In this document: one piece after another, positions 7,881 to 17,559 of the stretch | Numbering within the stretch: position 1 is the first letter of the stretch | Layout: every line of letters starts with the position of its first letter | Assembly: GCF_013375555.1 (NCBI RefSeq) | Contig: NZ_JABXWB010000005.1 | Coordinates: forward strand, 1,191,501-1,255,500 | Reading direction: 5' to 3' | DNA: 64,000 bases | DNA from: Sphingobium sp. EM0848 | GTDB taxonomy: Bacteria; Pseudomonadota; Alphaproteobacteria; Sphingomonadales; Sphingomonadaceae | Notes under the pieces: generated by a model | What the model saw: the letters and a program-made list of their open reading frames with translations, nothing else | What the model was told of the DNA's origin: nothing | The model's database searches: none | Translations under genes and position numbers: made by a program

Positions 7881-10322
7881 ATGACTGACAAGGCCAAGGG
7901 GCGTGCGCCTCTGCCAATGCTGCTCTGTGGCGTGGCGCTAATGGTTCTGGGTGCTGGCGCGGCGAGAGCCGCCACACCGGAAGGCGCCACCGGAAGCGGG
8001 CCGGCGACCGCTATGCCTGCCGACGAAATCATCGTTACCGCGCAGCGCCGCGAGCAGGCACTCACCGACACGTCGGCCTCTGTCGCCGCCTTTTCCGCAG
8101 AAAGGCTGGAAGCGATCGATGCGCAGGACCCGCGAGATCTTGCGCTGTTCGCGCCGAGCCTCGTTTTCGTCAAAAGCGCGCAGATCAACCAGATCGCCAT
8201 TCGCGGCCTGGGTTCGCCCGGCCTCGATGATTTCGAAAGCGCAGTGGGCTTCTACACCGATGGCGTTTACACCTCGAAATCGCGCAATGCGCTGACGCCC
8301 TTCTACGATATGGGCGGCATTGAAGTGCTGCGCGGGCCGCAGGGCGTGCTTTTCGGCAAGAATGCGCTGTCCGGCGTGCTCAGCATCCACACTGCTGATC
8401 CCGATCCCGATTTCGGCGGCTTTGCACAGGTGCAGGCGGGGAGCCTCGATCTGGTCGAGGCATCGGGCGCTGTGACCGGCGCGGTTGCCGATGGCGTCAG
8501 CCTGCGCATTGCCGGTCTGGCGCGGCGGCGTGACGGCTATCTTGACGATCTGGCGCCGGGCAAGAGCGACGGCGGCAAACAGCGCACCTATGCGATCCGG
8601 GTGAAGAGTACGCTCGACCTCAGTGAAACGACGAAGCTCAAACTCAAATATGAATGGTTCAAGGATTATGAATATGGTTATACGCGGCAGCTGACCGCGG
8701 TTGGCCCAGCCGATGCCGTCAACCCTGCCTTCAACGGCATCGAGACGAAGCTCGACGACCGGGTCTATTCGGGCCAGTCGGGCATCTTCAACGTTGATTC
8801 CCTGGTCGGCACCCGTGCCCATATCGCGGCCGCTGATCTGGAACAGGAACTGGGCAATGGTGACACGCTCTCGCTCGTCGCGGGCTACACCAATTTCTAC
8901 CATGTCCTGCGACGCGGCGATGCGCTGCCGATCAATACGCTGCTTCAGGCCAATCCGACCCGCAATGAGGCGGTGACGGCGGAATTGCGGCTGACCTCGG
9001 CCGAAGATCGCCGCTTGCGCTATATCGTCGGCGCATATGGCGACCTCACCTGGCTCAAGCGGCGCGGTTTCTCGGCGCTCGACTTCACGGGCATCGGCCG
9101 TGGTGTGCGCAGCGCGCTGATAGGGCGCGGTATTCCCGCGTCGCTTTTGCCAAGCGTCGCGGGTTTCGATGCAGCCAACACGCTCATCATCGCCAATCCC
9201 TTCGATCAGAAGGGCAAGAGTTGGGCGGTGTTCGGGGAACTGAGCTACGACCTGACCGACAAGCTGCGATTGACCGGCGGGTTGCGCTATAATTGGGACA
9301 AGACCAGCATATTGCGTGGGTTTGACCAGTCGCAAGACCTGAACGGCCGATCCTTCGCCTCGGTCGCCAGCTATGGGGGCGTCGTGCCGGTGCCGGGCTT
9401 CCAGATCATGCCTGGCGTTACGGTTGAACAATTGCTGGCAGGGACATTTGCGGGCGTTTATCGCGGCTTCATGGCGCTCCCCGGCAGTCCGGCGGACAGG
9501 GGGTCGATGCAGGACGGCAATGTCCAGCCCGCCGCGCGCATCGAATTTCGTCCGTCGAACGGCGTGCTGCTCTATGGTGCCTTCCAGACCGGCACCAAAC
9601 AGGGCGGGTTCAACGCCAGCAGCCTGTTGCCCGCCACGGCCTTCAACAAGGAAAAGGCTCGCGCCTTCGAATTGGGTGCGAAGGTGGAATTCGGCGCCGG
9701 CTATGCGACGCTTGCCGCCTATCGGACCGATTTCGACGATCTTCAGGTTTCGGCCACCAACACGACCGGCGCGGTCGACACGCTGAACGCTGCCAAGGCC
9801 GTGTCGCAAGGCGTCGAGGCCGAAATCTCCGTCCGGCCCGTGCCCGGCTTCCGCCTGGGTGCGTCCTATGCTTATCTCGATGCGCACTATCGCCACTTCG
9901 TCAACGCGCCCTGCACCATCGACCAGCTCCATGCCCAGCCGACGGGCTGCTCGCAGGATCTGACGGGCCGGTCTCTGCCCAATGCGCCCGACCATTCGGT
10001 ATCGCTCTTCGCTGATGCGGAAACGTCGCTCACCGATACGCTGACGCTCAAGACATCGGCCAATCTGGGCTGGAAGTCGGCCTTTTATACCGAAATCACC
10101 GACACCCCACAGCAACGCGCGGATTCGCTGGTGACCGTCAACGGCCGGATCGCGGTCGAGACGAAAAGCGGCCTTTCGCTCGCGGTCACGGCCAAGAACC
10201 TGCTCAACGAGCGGGGGGCGCTGATGGTGCAGCGTGCCGCCAATGCGCGCGATCCGGGGACGATCCTGTCGCTCATCAACGAGCCTCGCACCTTCGCGGT
10301 CGAAGCGCGCTTCGCCTTTTGA
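7881..10322 (+). CDS. TonB-dependent outer membrane receptor
   Basis: A signal peptide (hydrophobic LLCGVALMVLGAGAARAA) is followed by the TonB box DEIIVTAQRR, a plug domain (QIAIRGLGSPG, GIEVLRGPQGVLFGKNALSG) and a long beta-barrel ending in a C-terminal Phe. The product has 813 residues, normal for the family. The second ATG of a pair (7881) sits five bases after GGAGG and was chosen as start. The receptor imports a large or scarce ligand across the outer membrane using TonB energy; the ligand is unknown. A secreted phosphoesterase gene begins 22 bases downstream, so the pair may take up and dephosphorylate a phosphorylated substrate. The divergent double-TetR regulator probably controls it. 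Confidence 0.93.
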   Translation: MTDKAKGRAPLPMLLCGVALMVLGAGAARAATPEGATGSGPATAMPADEIIVTAQRREQALTDTSASVAAFSAERLEAIDAQDPRDLALFAPSLVFVKSAQINQIAIRGLGSPGLDDFESAVGFYTDGVYTSKSRNALTPFYDMGGIEVLRGPQGVLFGKNALSGVLSIHTADPDPDFGGFAQVQAGSLDLVEASGAVTGAVADGVSLRIAGLARRRDGYLDDLAPGKSDGGKQRTYAIRVKSTLDLSETTKLKLKYEWFKDYEYGYTRQLTAVGPADAVNPAFNGIETKLDDRVYSGQSGIFNVDSLVGTRAHIAAADLEQELGNGDTLSLVAGYTNFYHVLRRGDALPINTLLQANPTRNEAVTAELRLTSAEDRRLRYIVGAYGDLTWLKRRGFSALDFTGIGRGVRSALIGRGIPASLLPSVAGFDAANTLIIANPFDQKGKSWAVFGELSYDLTDKLRLTGGLRYNWDKTSILRGFDQSQDLNGRSFASVASYGGVVPVPGFQIMPGVTVEQLLAGTFAGVYRGFMALPGSPADRGSMQDGNVQPAARIEFRPSNGVLLYGAFQTGTKQGGFNASSLLPATAFNKEKARAFELGAKVEFGAGYATLAAYRTDFDDLQVSATNTTGAVDTLNAAKAVSQGVEAEISVRPVPGFRLGASYAYLDAHYRHFVNAPCTIDQLHAQPTGCSQDLTGRSLPNAPDHSVSLFADAETSLTDTLTLKTSANLGWKSAFYTEITDTPQQRADSLVTVNGRIAVETKSGLSLAVTAKNLLNERGALMVQRAANARDPGTILSLINEPRTFAVEARFAF

Positions 10323-10344
10323 TCCAAGCAGAGAGTATCCTGAG

Positions 10345-11379
10345 ATGTTGACCAAGAGCACAATGTTGCACCTTGCCCTGCTCGCGGCGGCCGCGCTTCC
10401 CATCGCCGCGAATGCGGGCAGTCCCGCCTTCCAGCCCGGCACGCCCGGCGCGAAACCCGCGCCATGGACGCATGCCCCCGTTGCCGACCCGGACACGATC
10501 CGCTTCGCGGTGATTGGTGACCGCACGGGGCTTGCCCGTCCCGGCGTGTTCGAGCAGGCCGTGAAACAGGCGAGCGGGCTTCAACCCGAATTTCTCATCA
10601 ATGTTGGCGACCTGATCGAGGGCTATACATCGGACACCGCCGAACTCACGCGCGAGTGGGGAGAGATTGAGGCGGCGATCGGCCAGATGACCGTGCCTTT
10701 CTTCTATGTCGCGGGTAATCACGATCTCGGCAATCAGGCGATGCTCGACATGTGGCGGCACAAGCGGGGCGAACCCTATTACAGTTTCGTCTACAAGAGC
10801 GCGCTATTTCTGATTCTCGACACTGAAGATCCGCCGCGCGACATGCCCGCCGACTATGCCGCGCAGTTCCACCAGCTCGCAGCAGCGATAAAGGTCGATC
10901 CCAAGGGCACCGAGGAAAAGCTCAAGGCCTCGCTGGCGGAGGTCAACGCCAAACGCGCGGAGGGCGCCTCCGACCCCAAGCTGGCCGAGATCGAGAAGGC
11001 GCGGTTCAGCCGCGGGCAGGTCGACTGGGCGTTGAAGACGCTCAAGGCCAATGCTCATGTCCGCTGGACCTTCGTGCTGATGCACAAACCCGCCTGGGCG
11101 CTCGGTTCCAGGGAGTTCGAGGAGATCGAAACGGCGCTGGGCACACGCGGCTATACGGTGATCGCGGGTCATAATCATTATTACAAGCATGAGGTCCGCC
11201 GGGGGCGGGACTATATCAGCATGGGTACCGCCGGTGCCGTCTCGCATCAGCATGGTCCAGGCGAGATGGATCATCTCGCATGGATCACGTTGGGCAGGGA
11301 CGCGCCCAACGTCTCACTGTTGAGGCTCAATGGCATTTTAGACAAGAATGGCGAAAGCGGGCAGCCGCTGGCACGATAG
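10345..11379 (+). CDS. Exported calcineurin-like metallophosphoesterase
   Basis: An N-terminal signal peptide (LHLALLAAAALPIAANAG) precedes a metallophosphoesterase domain with metal-binding blocks in the expected order: FAVIGDRTG, NVGDLIEGY, VAGNHD, LMHKPAW and AGHNHYY. The first block has GDR where many members have GDxH, a variation also found in predicted phosphohydrolases. The protein has 344 residues. The ATG at 10345 was chosen because the signal peptide begins there; the upstream extension only overlaps the receptor gene. It is probably co-transcribed with the receptor and acts in the periplasm on a phosphate ester or anhydride. The substrate is unknown. Confidence 0.87.
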   Translation: MLTKSTMLHLALLAAAALPIAANAGSPAFQPGTPGAKPAPWTHAPVADPDTIRFAVIGDRTGLARPGVFEQAVKQASGLQPEFLINVGDLIEGYTSDTAELTREWGEIEAAIGQMTVPFFYVAGNHDLGNQAMLDMWRHKRGEPYYSFVYKSALFLILDTEDPPRDMPADYAAQFHQLAAAIKVDPKGTEEKLKASLAEVNAKRAEGASDPKLAEIEKARFSRGQVDWALKTLKANAHVRWTFVLMHKPAWALGSREFEEIETALGTRGYTVIAGHNHYYKHEVRRGRDYISMGTAGAVSHQHGPGEMDHLAWITLGRDAPNVSLLRLNGILDKNGESGQPLAR

Positions 11380-11648
11380 ATAGAGGCAACATACGCGCAT
11401 TCAGCCTTTGGCCGACGTGCAGAGGGAACGGAAATCTGAAAATCGCTGGCCCTTCATTGTGGCGAAGGGCCAGATCGACATCATGAACAAACGGCAGGAA
11501 TCAGGAGTGCGAAATTGGCTCTTGAACGGCTGGGAAGGGGCGTTTCTGTTGCCGGGGTGTCTTTTTACCAGCGCCGGTTTGCTTGGTTGCGAAAGAAGGA
11601 AGACGGAGCGTCTAAAATTTATAAGACGGTGATCGGGTGAACGGCTAA

Positions 11649-12488
11649 TTGGCAAAAGCAATCTTTGAATATTGGGTTCGAGTTGCCGGTCACGAAGAGG
11701 ACAAATCGTTGAAGGACCAGGATGGATCGAGCGATCAGGCACTTCTGCTGGCTGAACTCAAGCGCGTGCTCAAGGGCCGGAACATCCGCTATCGCGATCT
11801 TGCTGAGCAGTTGAAGCTCAGCGAGACTACCATCAAGCGCAATCTGGCTGGCCGGGGACTGACCCTTGCCGCGCTGGAGGCGATGTGCGGTGTTGTGGGG
11901 ATTCGGCTGATCGATCTCGCCGAAATGGCGGCACGGCGCAGCAACAGCAAGGCGCGCGCACTGACGGCCGAGCAGGAACAGGGACTGGCGAACAATATCT
12001 TCACCGCCTTCATCTTCCTGCTGCTGCGTTACGACTGGTCGCCCCAGGATATCCAGACCGAATTCCGACTGGGAGAACCTGAACTCGTCCTGCACTTGCG
12101 GCGGCTTGAGAAGATGCGGCTGCTCGATCTATTTCCAGGTAATCGGGTGCGGCTGTTGACGGTCCGCTATCCCGAATGGCTCTTTGGCGGGCCGTTGCGC
12201 CGGGTGATCGATGCAACCATCCGGGGCCATTTCGAGAAGATGGATTTTCACGATCCAAAAGCGGTGTGGGAGCTTGAAACGGTCAAACTGTCGGTCGGTT
12301 CGATCGCCCAGTTGCGCACAATGATCACGACGCTCGCGCATCGCATGCGGGAACTCGCTGCCGAGGATCGGGCGCTGCCGCTCGACCAGACCGAATGGTA
12401 CAGCATGCTCTGCGTGGCGCGTCCCATCGATCCCCGAGTCTTTTGGGAGGAGGAAGGCGGTGCCGGAGCGGCGAAAGCGCATCGGTAG
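11649..12488 (+). CDS. XRE-type helix-turn-helix regulator
   Basis: The N-terminal part holds a Cro/CI helix-turn-helix (IRYRDLAEQLKLSETTIKRN, then GLTLAALEAMCGVVGIRLID). The remaining residues form an alpha-helical domain of no family I recognise, with one hydrophobic stretch (FIFLLLRYDW) that may be structural. The frame opens at a TTG at 11649; another TTG at 11709 lies seven bases after an AGAGGAC ribosome-like site and may be the true start. A terminator-like hairpin follows the stop, so it is probably a single-gene unit. Its target is unknown. Confidence 0.75.
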   Translation: MAKAIFEYWVRVAGHEEDKSLKDQDGSSDQALLLAELKRVLKGRNIRYRDLAEQLKLSETTIKRNLAGRGLTLAALEAMCGVVGIRLIDLAEMAARRSNSKARALTAEQEQGLANNIFTAFIFLLLRYDWSPQDIQTEFRLGEPELVLHLRRLEKMRLLDLFPGNRVRLLTVRYPEWLFGGPLRRVIDATIRGHFEKMDFHDPKAVWELETVKLSVGSIAQLRTMITTLAHRMRELAAEDRALPLDQTEWYSMLCVARPIDPRVFWEEEGGAGAAKAHR

Positions 12489-12500
12489 CGTCGCGCGCTA

Positions 12501-12530
12501 CACAAAAGGACCATCTCGTGGTCCTTTGTG
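12501..12530. terminator. Hairpin terminator after the XRE regulator
   Basis: Inverted arms at 12501-12513 (cacaaaaggacca) and 12519-12530 (tggtcctttgtg) enclose a five-base loop, with one bulged A. The hairpin lies just after the regulator stop and before the next operon. The following run is not T-rich, so efficiency is uncertain. Confidence 0.55.
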
Positions 12531-12613
12531 ATTAGTTCTGGGCATTCTATTGCACATGCCGCCCATTTCGTGATGCCTTGGCTGCAACAACCCAGTCATT
12601 GCGAGAGGATGGA

Positions 12614-13384
12614 ATGAACGATTTGTTTCCCGCAGGCGCTACGCTTGTCTTCGGCGGCAGCGGCGGCATCGGCCAGGGGGTCGCGCTGGAATTCGCGCGG
12701 GCCGGCAGCGACGTCGCGATCGGCTATCGCAGTAAGGCGGAGGTCGCGGACCATGTCGCCGGCGCTATCCGCGAGAAGGGTGTGCAGGCCAGCACCCACC
12801 AACTGGACGTGACCGATCCCGCGCAGGTGGAAGCGGCAGTGGCTGCGGCCGTTGCCGCACATGGCCGCGTCCATACCCTTGTCTGGGCGGCCGGTCCTTT
12901 CGTGAATCAGCTTCATATTGCTGAGATGTCCAGCGACGACTGGCGCTGCGCGATCGAGGTCGAGGTGATCGGCTTCTTCAACGCCGTGAAGGCTGCGCTG
13001 CCCCATTTCCGGGCGGCGGGCGGCGGTTCCTTCGTGACGCTGGGTTCGGCGGGACATCTGCGCTGGCCGGATCGCGACGGACTGTCGGTCGCACCCAAGG
13101 CGACCAATGAATCTCTCGTTCGGGGCATCGCGAGGGAGGAGGGACGCCACCATATCCGCGCCAATTCGATCCTGGTGGGGGTCATCGAGGCGGGGATGTT
13201 CCCACAGCTTCTGGAACAGGGGCAATTCGACCAGAAATGGATCGATGAGACAATGAAGATGCTGGCGATCAAGCGCTGGGGCAAGCCGCGGGAAATCGGC
13301 CGCGCCGCCGTGTTCCTCGCGTCGAACGACGCGGCCTATATCACCGGCCAGCAGATCAACGTCTCCGGCGGGTTCGGGATCTGA
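12614..13384 (+). CDS. SDR-family protein lacking the catalytic tyrosine
   Basis: A Rossmann-fold short-chain dehydrogenase/reductase of 256 residues with cofactor motif GGSGGIG (14-20), D65VTD, a WAAG block where NNAG is usual, Ser145 and the C-terminal NVSGGFGI. Where the family has Tyr-x3-Lys, this protein has S158-VAP-K162, so the catalytic Tyr is replaced by Ser. It may be a pseudo-enzyme, may bind ligand only, or may use another acid. The ATG at 12614 follows GAGAGGATGGA. It heads a run of five genes in the same direction, with the SRPBCC gene 10 bases downstream. Confidence 0.85.
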   Translation: MNDLFPAGATLVFGGSGGIGQGVALEFARAGSDVAIGYRSKAEVADHVAGAIREKGVQASTHQLDVTDPAQVEAAVAAAVAAHGRVHTLVWAAGPFVNQLHIAEMSSDDWRCAIEVEVIGFFNAVKAALPHFRAAGGGSFVTLGSAGHLRWPDRDGLSVAPKATNESLVRGIAREEGRHHIRANSILVGVIEAGMFPQLLEQGQFDQKWIDETMKMLAIKRWGKPREIGRAAVFLASNDAAYITGQQINVSGGFGI

Positions 13385-13394
13385 GGAGGCGAGG

Positions 13395-13844
13395 ATGAAT
13401 GCAATGAGAGACCTGTTTCCGCGCGCCGTTACCGCCCATCATGCGACACGGCTTCCCCGATCCGCCGACGCCGTTTGGGCGGAAATCGGTGATTTCGGCG
13501 AGGCGATCCTGTCGCGCGGCATGGTGGAGCGGATCGAGACCGAGGGTGAAGGGATCGGCATGTGCCGCCTGCTGCATCTGGGCGGCGGCGCCTGCGTGCG
13601 CGAGACGCTGGTCGAACGATCGGAGGAAGAGCGCTATTATATCTACCGTGTCGCGGATGCGGGGCCGGTAGGCGTCGCGCATCAGATCGGCATGGGACAG
13701 GTGATCCCGGCCGGACCAGATCAGTGCATCCTCTCCTGGATGACCGCAGGCAATCCTGTCGATGGCGCGTCCGAGGCGTTGCAGGCGATGCTCGACGCGA
13801 TCGTCCAGGGCGCCTGCGATAATGCGAGGCGCCACTTCAGCTGA
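13395..13844 (+). CDS. SRPBCC (START/polyketide cyclase-like) family protein
   Basis: A 149-residue protein with the pattern of the SRPBCC ligand-binding fold: an N-terminal strand (HHATRLPRSADAVWAEIGDF), a central EGEGIGMCRLLHL strand pair with ERSEEERYYIYRV, and a long C-terminal helix (ALQAMLDAIVQGACDNARRH). Such proteins hold hydrophobic ligands and sometimes catalyse cyclisation or dehydration. A GAGGAGG ribosome site precedes the ATG. Its place between the Tyr-less SDR and a TonB receptor suggests it handles the imported compound. The specific reaction is unknown. Confidence 0.75.
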   Translation: MNAMRDLFPRAVTAHHATRLPRSADAVWAEIGDFGEAILSRGMVERIETEGEGIGMCRLLHLGGGACVRETLVERSEEERYYIYRVADAGPVGVAHQIGMGQVIPAGPDQCILSWMTAGNPVDGASEALQAMLDAIVQGACDNARRHFS

Positions 13845-13907
13845 GTTCAAGAAAGCCCTGGCTCGAAAAACAGAGAAGGCCGGGAGATATATGAGGGAGA
13901 GAATGCC

Positions 13908-16169
13908 ATGACCTATCTGACCACGACCGCCGTGGCGGCGCTGGTTGCCGTTCTTGTACCGGCGACAGCCCATGCGCAGGACGCCACGCAGGCCGAAAGC
14001 ACATCCGACATGGGGCTGAAGGAGATCGTCGTCACTGCGCAGAAGCGTGCCGAAAATCTCCAGTCCACGCCGCTGGCGATCAGCGCGCTGTCGGCCGAAG
14101 CCATTGAGGCGCGATCGATCACCAGCGTCGCCAATCTGTCGGCCATCGCGCCCAGCCTGACCGTGGCGCGGGGTACAGCAGGTCCGACCAATGCCAGCGT
14201 CTTCATTCGCGGCATCGGCAATCAGGACCCGATCCTGACCGCCGACAGCCCGGTCGCCCTTTATGTCGACGGCGTGATCCTTGCGCGGTCAGCGGGATCG
14301 GCCTTCGAGATGGCGGATCTGGAACGGATCGAGGTGCTGCGCGGGCCACAAGGCACGCTGTACGGCCGCAACACCATCGGCGGGGCGATCAACCTGATCA
14401 CGCGCAAGCCTGCCGACAGTTTCGGTGTCTGGCAGAAATTCACGCTTGGCAATTATGGCGAATTTCTCTCGCGTACCGTGGTCGATACCGGCGAACTGGG
14501 TGAAACCGGCCTGCGCGGGGCCTTCACCTATATGCACAAGCAGCGAGACGGCTATGTCGACGATGTCAACGCGCCCGACAAGCGCGATCCGGGGGCGTAT
14601 CGCACCGACGGGCTGCGCGCTGCGCTGGCGTTCGATCGGGGTGGTGCCTTTCGCGCCAGCTATGCCTATGACTATAACCGCAACAAGGGCTATCCTTCCG
14701 CCTTCCAGTTGACGGCGGCGCGGCCTGACATCACGGCCTTCTTCGCGGGGTCCCCGGTGGCGGGCGGCGGCAGCTTCACCGTGTCGCCGACCCGGCTCGA
14801 CCGCATCGCGCTCGATCATAATGGTGCGGTCACCGACAAGGTGCAGGGCCACACGCTGACCCTTGAATGGGATATCGGCACGGACACGACGCTCAAGTCG
14901 CTCACCGGCTATCGCAAATGGCGGCAGCTTGTGGCCGACAGCGATCTTGACGGCAATGCGGGGCTGCTGGGGCGCGTCATGGGACAGGGCGGCGCTTTGA
15001 TGCCGGTCGAGCTGTTCGGCGCATCGGCGCTGCGCCATCAGCATCAGTGGTCGCAGGAACTCAATCTGATCGGCAAGGTCGGCGCCACGCTCGACTATGT
15101 CCTGGGTGCCTATTATTTCAAGGAGGAGTCCGACGAGACCAATCCCCAGCGGTTCAGTGTCATCCTGCCCGGCGGGGCATTGCCGCGTATCTCGCTTCTG
15201 ACTTACGATCATGAATCGACGACCAAGGCGCTGTTCGCGCAGGGCACCTGGCACGTAACCGACCGGCTGAGCCTGACCGGCGGCGCGCGTTATACCTGGG
15301 ATGAAAAGGCGCTCGATCAGGTTTCGCCGGTCGTGCGCACGCTCGAAAAATCCTTCAGGAAGTTCAATTGGGCGGCAACCGCCGACTATAAGGTCAGCAA
15401 CGATGTCATGGCCTATGCTCGCGTGGCCACCGGCTACAAGGCGGGTGGTTTCAATGCGCGCTCTTTCGATACCGGCTTTGATCCCGAAAATCTGACATCC
15501 TATGAAATCGGCCTGAAGACCGAACTGTTCGACCGCCGCCTGCGCTTCAACGCGACAGCCTATTATGCCGATCATAAGGATGTGCAGGTGACGTCTTTCC
15601 AGGCGGGGGCTGCGGGCGCGACGGCGGTCACGCTGAACGCTGGCAAGGCGCGCTACAAGGGGATCGAACTGGAGGTGAACGCCGCGCCGGTGCGGGGTCT
15701 GACCACCTATGCGACGCTGGGCTATGTCGACCGCAAATATAAGGAATTTCTCTTCTTCGACACGGTGGCGGGGCGGACGGTCGATATTGCCGGCATCGCG
15801 CATTTTCCCTATTCGGCATCGACCACTTTCAATGCGGGCGCGAAATATGAATTTCCCGCGTTCAGTTTTGGGAAGCTCGCCGCGCAGCTCGATTATAATT
15901 ATATGTCGAAGCGCTATTTCAATCCCAACCCGTTGTCGGCGCCCTTCAGTGAGCAGATGGCCGCCGCGCCTCGTGGCTTGCTGGATGCGCGGCTGACCCT
16001 GTCGGAGTTGCCCATCGGCGGGAGTAATGTGACGCTGTCGGTCTGGGGCAAGAACATCACCGACAAGAAATACAAGGTCGTTGGTATCGATTTCGGCCAG
16101 CTTGGTTTTGCCGGCAACATTTATGGTGAGCCGGCGAGCTATGGCGTCGACCTTGGCATCAAATTCTAG
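13908..16169 (+). CDS. TonB-dependent outer membrane receptor
   Basis: A 753-residue receptor with a signal peptide (AALVAVLVPATAHAQ), TonB box KEIVVTAQKRAE, plug motifs (SVFIRGIGNQDP, IEVLRGPQGTLYGRNTIGGA) and a C-terminal beta-barrel ending YGVDLGIKF. The start ATG follows AGGGAGAGA. It belongs to the sphingomonad receptor group usually placed with catabolic genes rather than siderophore genes. Neighbours are an SDR and SRPBCC pair upstream and two small-molecule-related genes downstream, all on the same strand with short gaps. The ligand is unknown. Confidence 0.93.
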   Translation: MTYLTTTAVAALVAVLVPATAHAQDATQAESTSDMGLKEIVVTAQKRAENLQSTPLAISALSAEAIEARSITSVANLSAIAPSLTVARGTAGPTNASVFIRGIGNQDPILTADSPVALYVDGVILARSAGSAFEMADLERIEVLRGPQGTLYGRNTIGGAINLITRKPADSFGVWQKFTLGNYGEFLSRTVVDTGELGETGLRGAFTYMHKQRDGYVDDVNAPDKRDPGAYRTDGLRAALAFDRGGAFRASYAYDYNRNKGYPSAFQLTAARPDITAFFAGSPVAGGGSFTVSPTRLDRIALDHNGAVTDKVQGHTLTLEWDIGTDTTLKSLTGYRKWRQLVADSDLDGNAGLLGRVMGQGGALMPVELFGASALRHQHQWSQELNLIGKVGATLDYVLGAYYFKEESDETNPQRFSVILPGGALPRISLLTYDHESTTKALFAQGTWHVTDRLSLTGGARYTWDEKALDQVSPVVRTLEKSFRKFNWAATADYKVSNDVMAYARVATGYKAGGFNARSFDTGFDPENLTSYEIGLKTELFDRRLRFNATAYYADHKDVQVTSFQAGAAGATAVTLNAGKARYKGIELEVNAAPVRGLTTYATLGYVDRKYKEFLFFDTVAGRTVDIAGIAHFPYSASTTFNAGAKYEFPAFSFGKLAAQLDYNYMSKRYFNPNPLSAPFSEQMAAAPRGLLDARLTLSELPIGGSNVTLSVWGKNITDKKYKVVGIDFGQLGFAGNIYGEPASYGVDLGIKF

Positions 16170-16188
16170 AATAGGGAGAGACAGGATC

Positions 16189-17559
16189 ATGTTCACCCAT
16201 CGAGTATTGACCGCCGCAACGCTCGCCTTTTTCGGAGGGATGCTGATCCCCTCGGGTGCGAGTGCCTCCTCTCCTGCCTTGGAGCGCGATTACCGCATCG
16301 GAGCCTGCGACACTTTTCGCACCCAGCAACGTATCGAACGGATCGCGCTCGACCTGCTCAAGACGCCGGAGGTGCGCAAGGCCCGCGCCGATGCGGAACG
16401 CCAATGGCGCGCAGCGGTGGGGCCGGCCAGCCCCGAAATGGACGCGCTGTTCCCGGCGGCGCTGGACGAGCTGGTGTTCGACGGGCTGTTGCGTGCGGCG
16501 GCGATCGCGCAAGACCCGCCGGTGCTGGTGTCGACCTTCAACCTGCCGCACCGGCTGGACGGCAGGATGGTGCCGGGATCGCGCTTCGGCTGGGACAATC
16601 CGGACGTCATCTACGGCAAGATCGCGATCGATCCCGACGCGTCCTATGTGATCAGCGGCTGGCTGCCCCGGCGCGACATGCAGCTGCATTTTTCGCTGGC
16701 GGATGCAAGTGACGGGATCAGCCGCAATGTGTCGATGCGCGACCTGAGGCCCGATGCGGACGGGCGTTTCCGCATCACGCTGAGCAAGGCCGAGGGTTCC
16801 CCGGCCGACAATCACATCCGGATCGACCCCACGACCGTTGGCATCACGCTGCGGGAGACGCTGGCGGACTGGCGGCAGGACCGGCCCGTCTATATGCGGA
16901 TCGAGAAGACCGGCGGCGGCAAGTCGCCGCTGTCGCAGCGGCCGCTGCCGGTTCTTGCGGCCGGCGTGATCACGGGCATGGCCGCCGACATCGCACGCTG
17001 GCAGCCCACGCTATATGCCAACCGCCCGGCCAATGTCATTCGCGACCCGTCCTTCCCGACCGACAAGCAGGGGCTGCCCAATCAGGCCATGTCGCTGGGG
17101 CGCTTTCTGTTGGCAGACGATGAAGCATTGATCATTGATGTCGCCCTGGGTGGCGCCCGCTATTTCACCATGCCGGTCACTAATATCTGGGGCGTGACCG
17201 GCGATTACCGCGCCTCTCCGAGCAGCCTGAACGACCGACAGACTCTGGCCAATCCCGATGGATCGTTCACTTATGTCCTCTCATCACGCGATCCCGGCAT
17301 TTACAACTGGCTGTCGACCAATGGCTGGCATGAAGGCCATCTGACGTTGCGCTGGCAGGAACTGCCGCCGGAAGGAGAGAGGGGGACTGGCCCCTCGGTA
17401 CGGACGCGGCTGGTCAAGCTTGCTGATCTGCCGAGTATGCTGCCGGCCCATGTCAAGCGCGTCACCCCTGCCGAACGCGCCGCGCAGATTGCGCAGAGGC
17501 AGCGCTATCCGGTCGGGCTTTGGGGTGCCGAACAATGCCGCAAGGGGGAAAGTCGATGA
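16189..17559 (+). CDS. Exported DUF1214-domain protein
   Basis: A 456-residue protein with a signal peptide (VLTAATLAFFGGMLIPSGASA). The C-terminal third carries the features I associate with DUF1214: YFTMPVTNIWGVTGDY, then SLNDRQTLANPDGSFTYVLS and DPGIYNWLSTNGWHEGHLTL. The N-terminal two thirds (YVISGWLPRRDMQLHFSL) have no function I recognise. The ATG at 16189 lies after AGGGAGAGACAGGATC and at the signal peptide; the longer frame overlaps the receptor gene. The stop overlaps the start of the SnoaL-like gene (ATGA), which indicates translational coupling. A periplasmic role in handling the ligand of the upstream receptor is an inference. Confidence 0.78.
   Translation: MFTHRVLTAATLAFFGGMLIPSGASASSPALERDYRIGACDTFRTQQRIERIALDLLKTPEVRKARADAERQWRAAVGPASPEMDALFPAALDELVFDGLLRAAAIAQDPPVLVSTFNLPHRLDGRMVPGSRFGWDNPDVIYGKIAIDPDASYVISGWLPRRDMQLHFSLADASDGISRNVSMRDLRPDADGRFRITLSKAEGSPADNHIRIDPTTVGITLRETLADWRQDRPVYMRIEKTGGGKSPLSQRPLPVLAAGVITGMAADIARWQPTLYANRPANVIRDPSFPTDKQGLPNQAMSLGRFLLADDEALIIDVALGGARYFTMPVTNIWGVTGDYRASPSSLNDRQTLANPDGSFTYVLSSRDPGIYNWLSTNGWHEGHLTLRWQELPPEGERGTGPSVRTRLVKLADLPSMLPAHVKRVTPAERAAQIAQRQRYPVGLWGAEQCRKGESR

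Noticed and set aside
7938-10526. 862-codon minus-strand open frame opposite the TonB receptor and phosphoesterase start
   Set aside because: It is the mirror of the receptor codon pattern in high-GC DNA; the plus strand has complete TonB receptor motifs, a signal peptide and a ribosome site.
11408-11632. 74-codon open frame before the XRE regulator
   Set aside because: No ribosome site, no homology recognised, and odd composition; treated as non-coding.
14289-16196. 635-codon minus-strand open frame opposite the second receptor
   Set aside because: Antisense shadow; no motif, and the receptor on the plus strand is complete.
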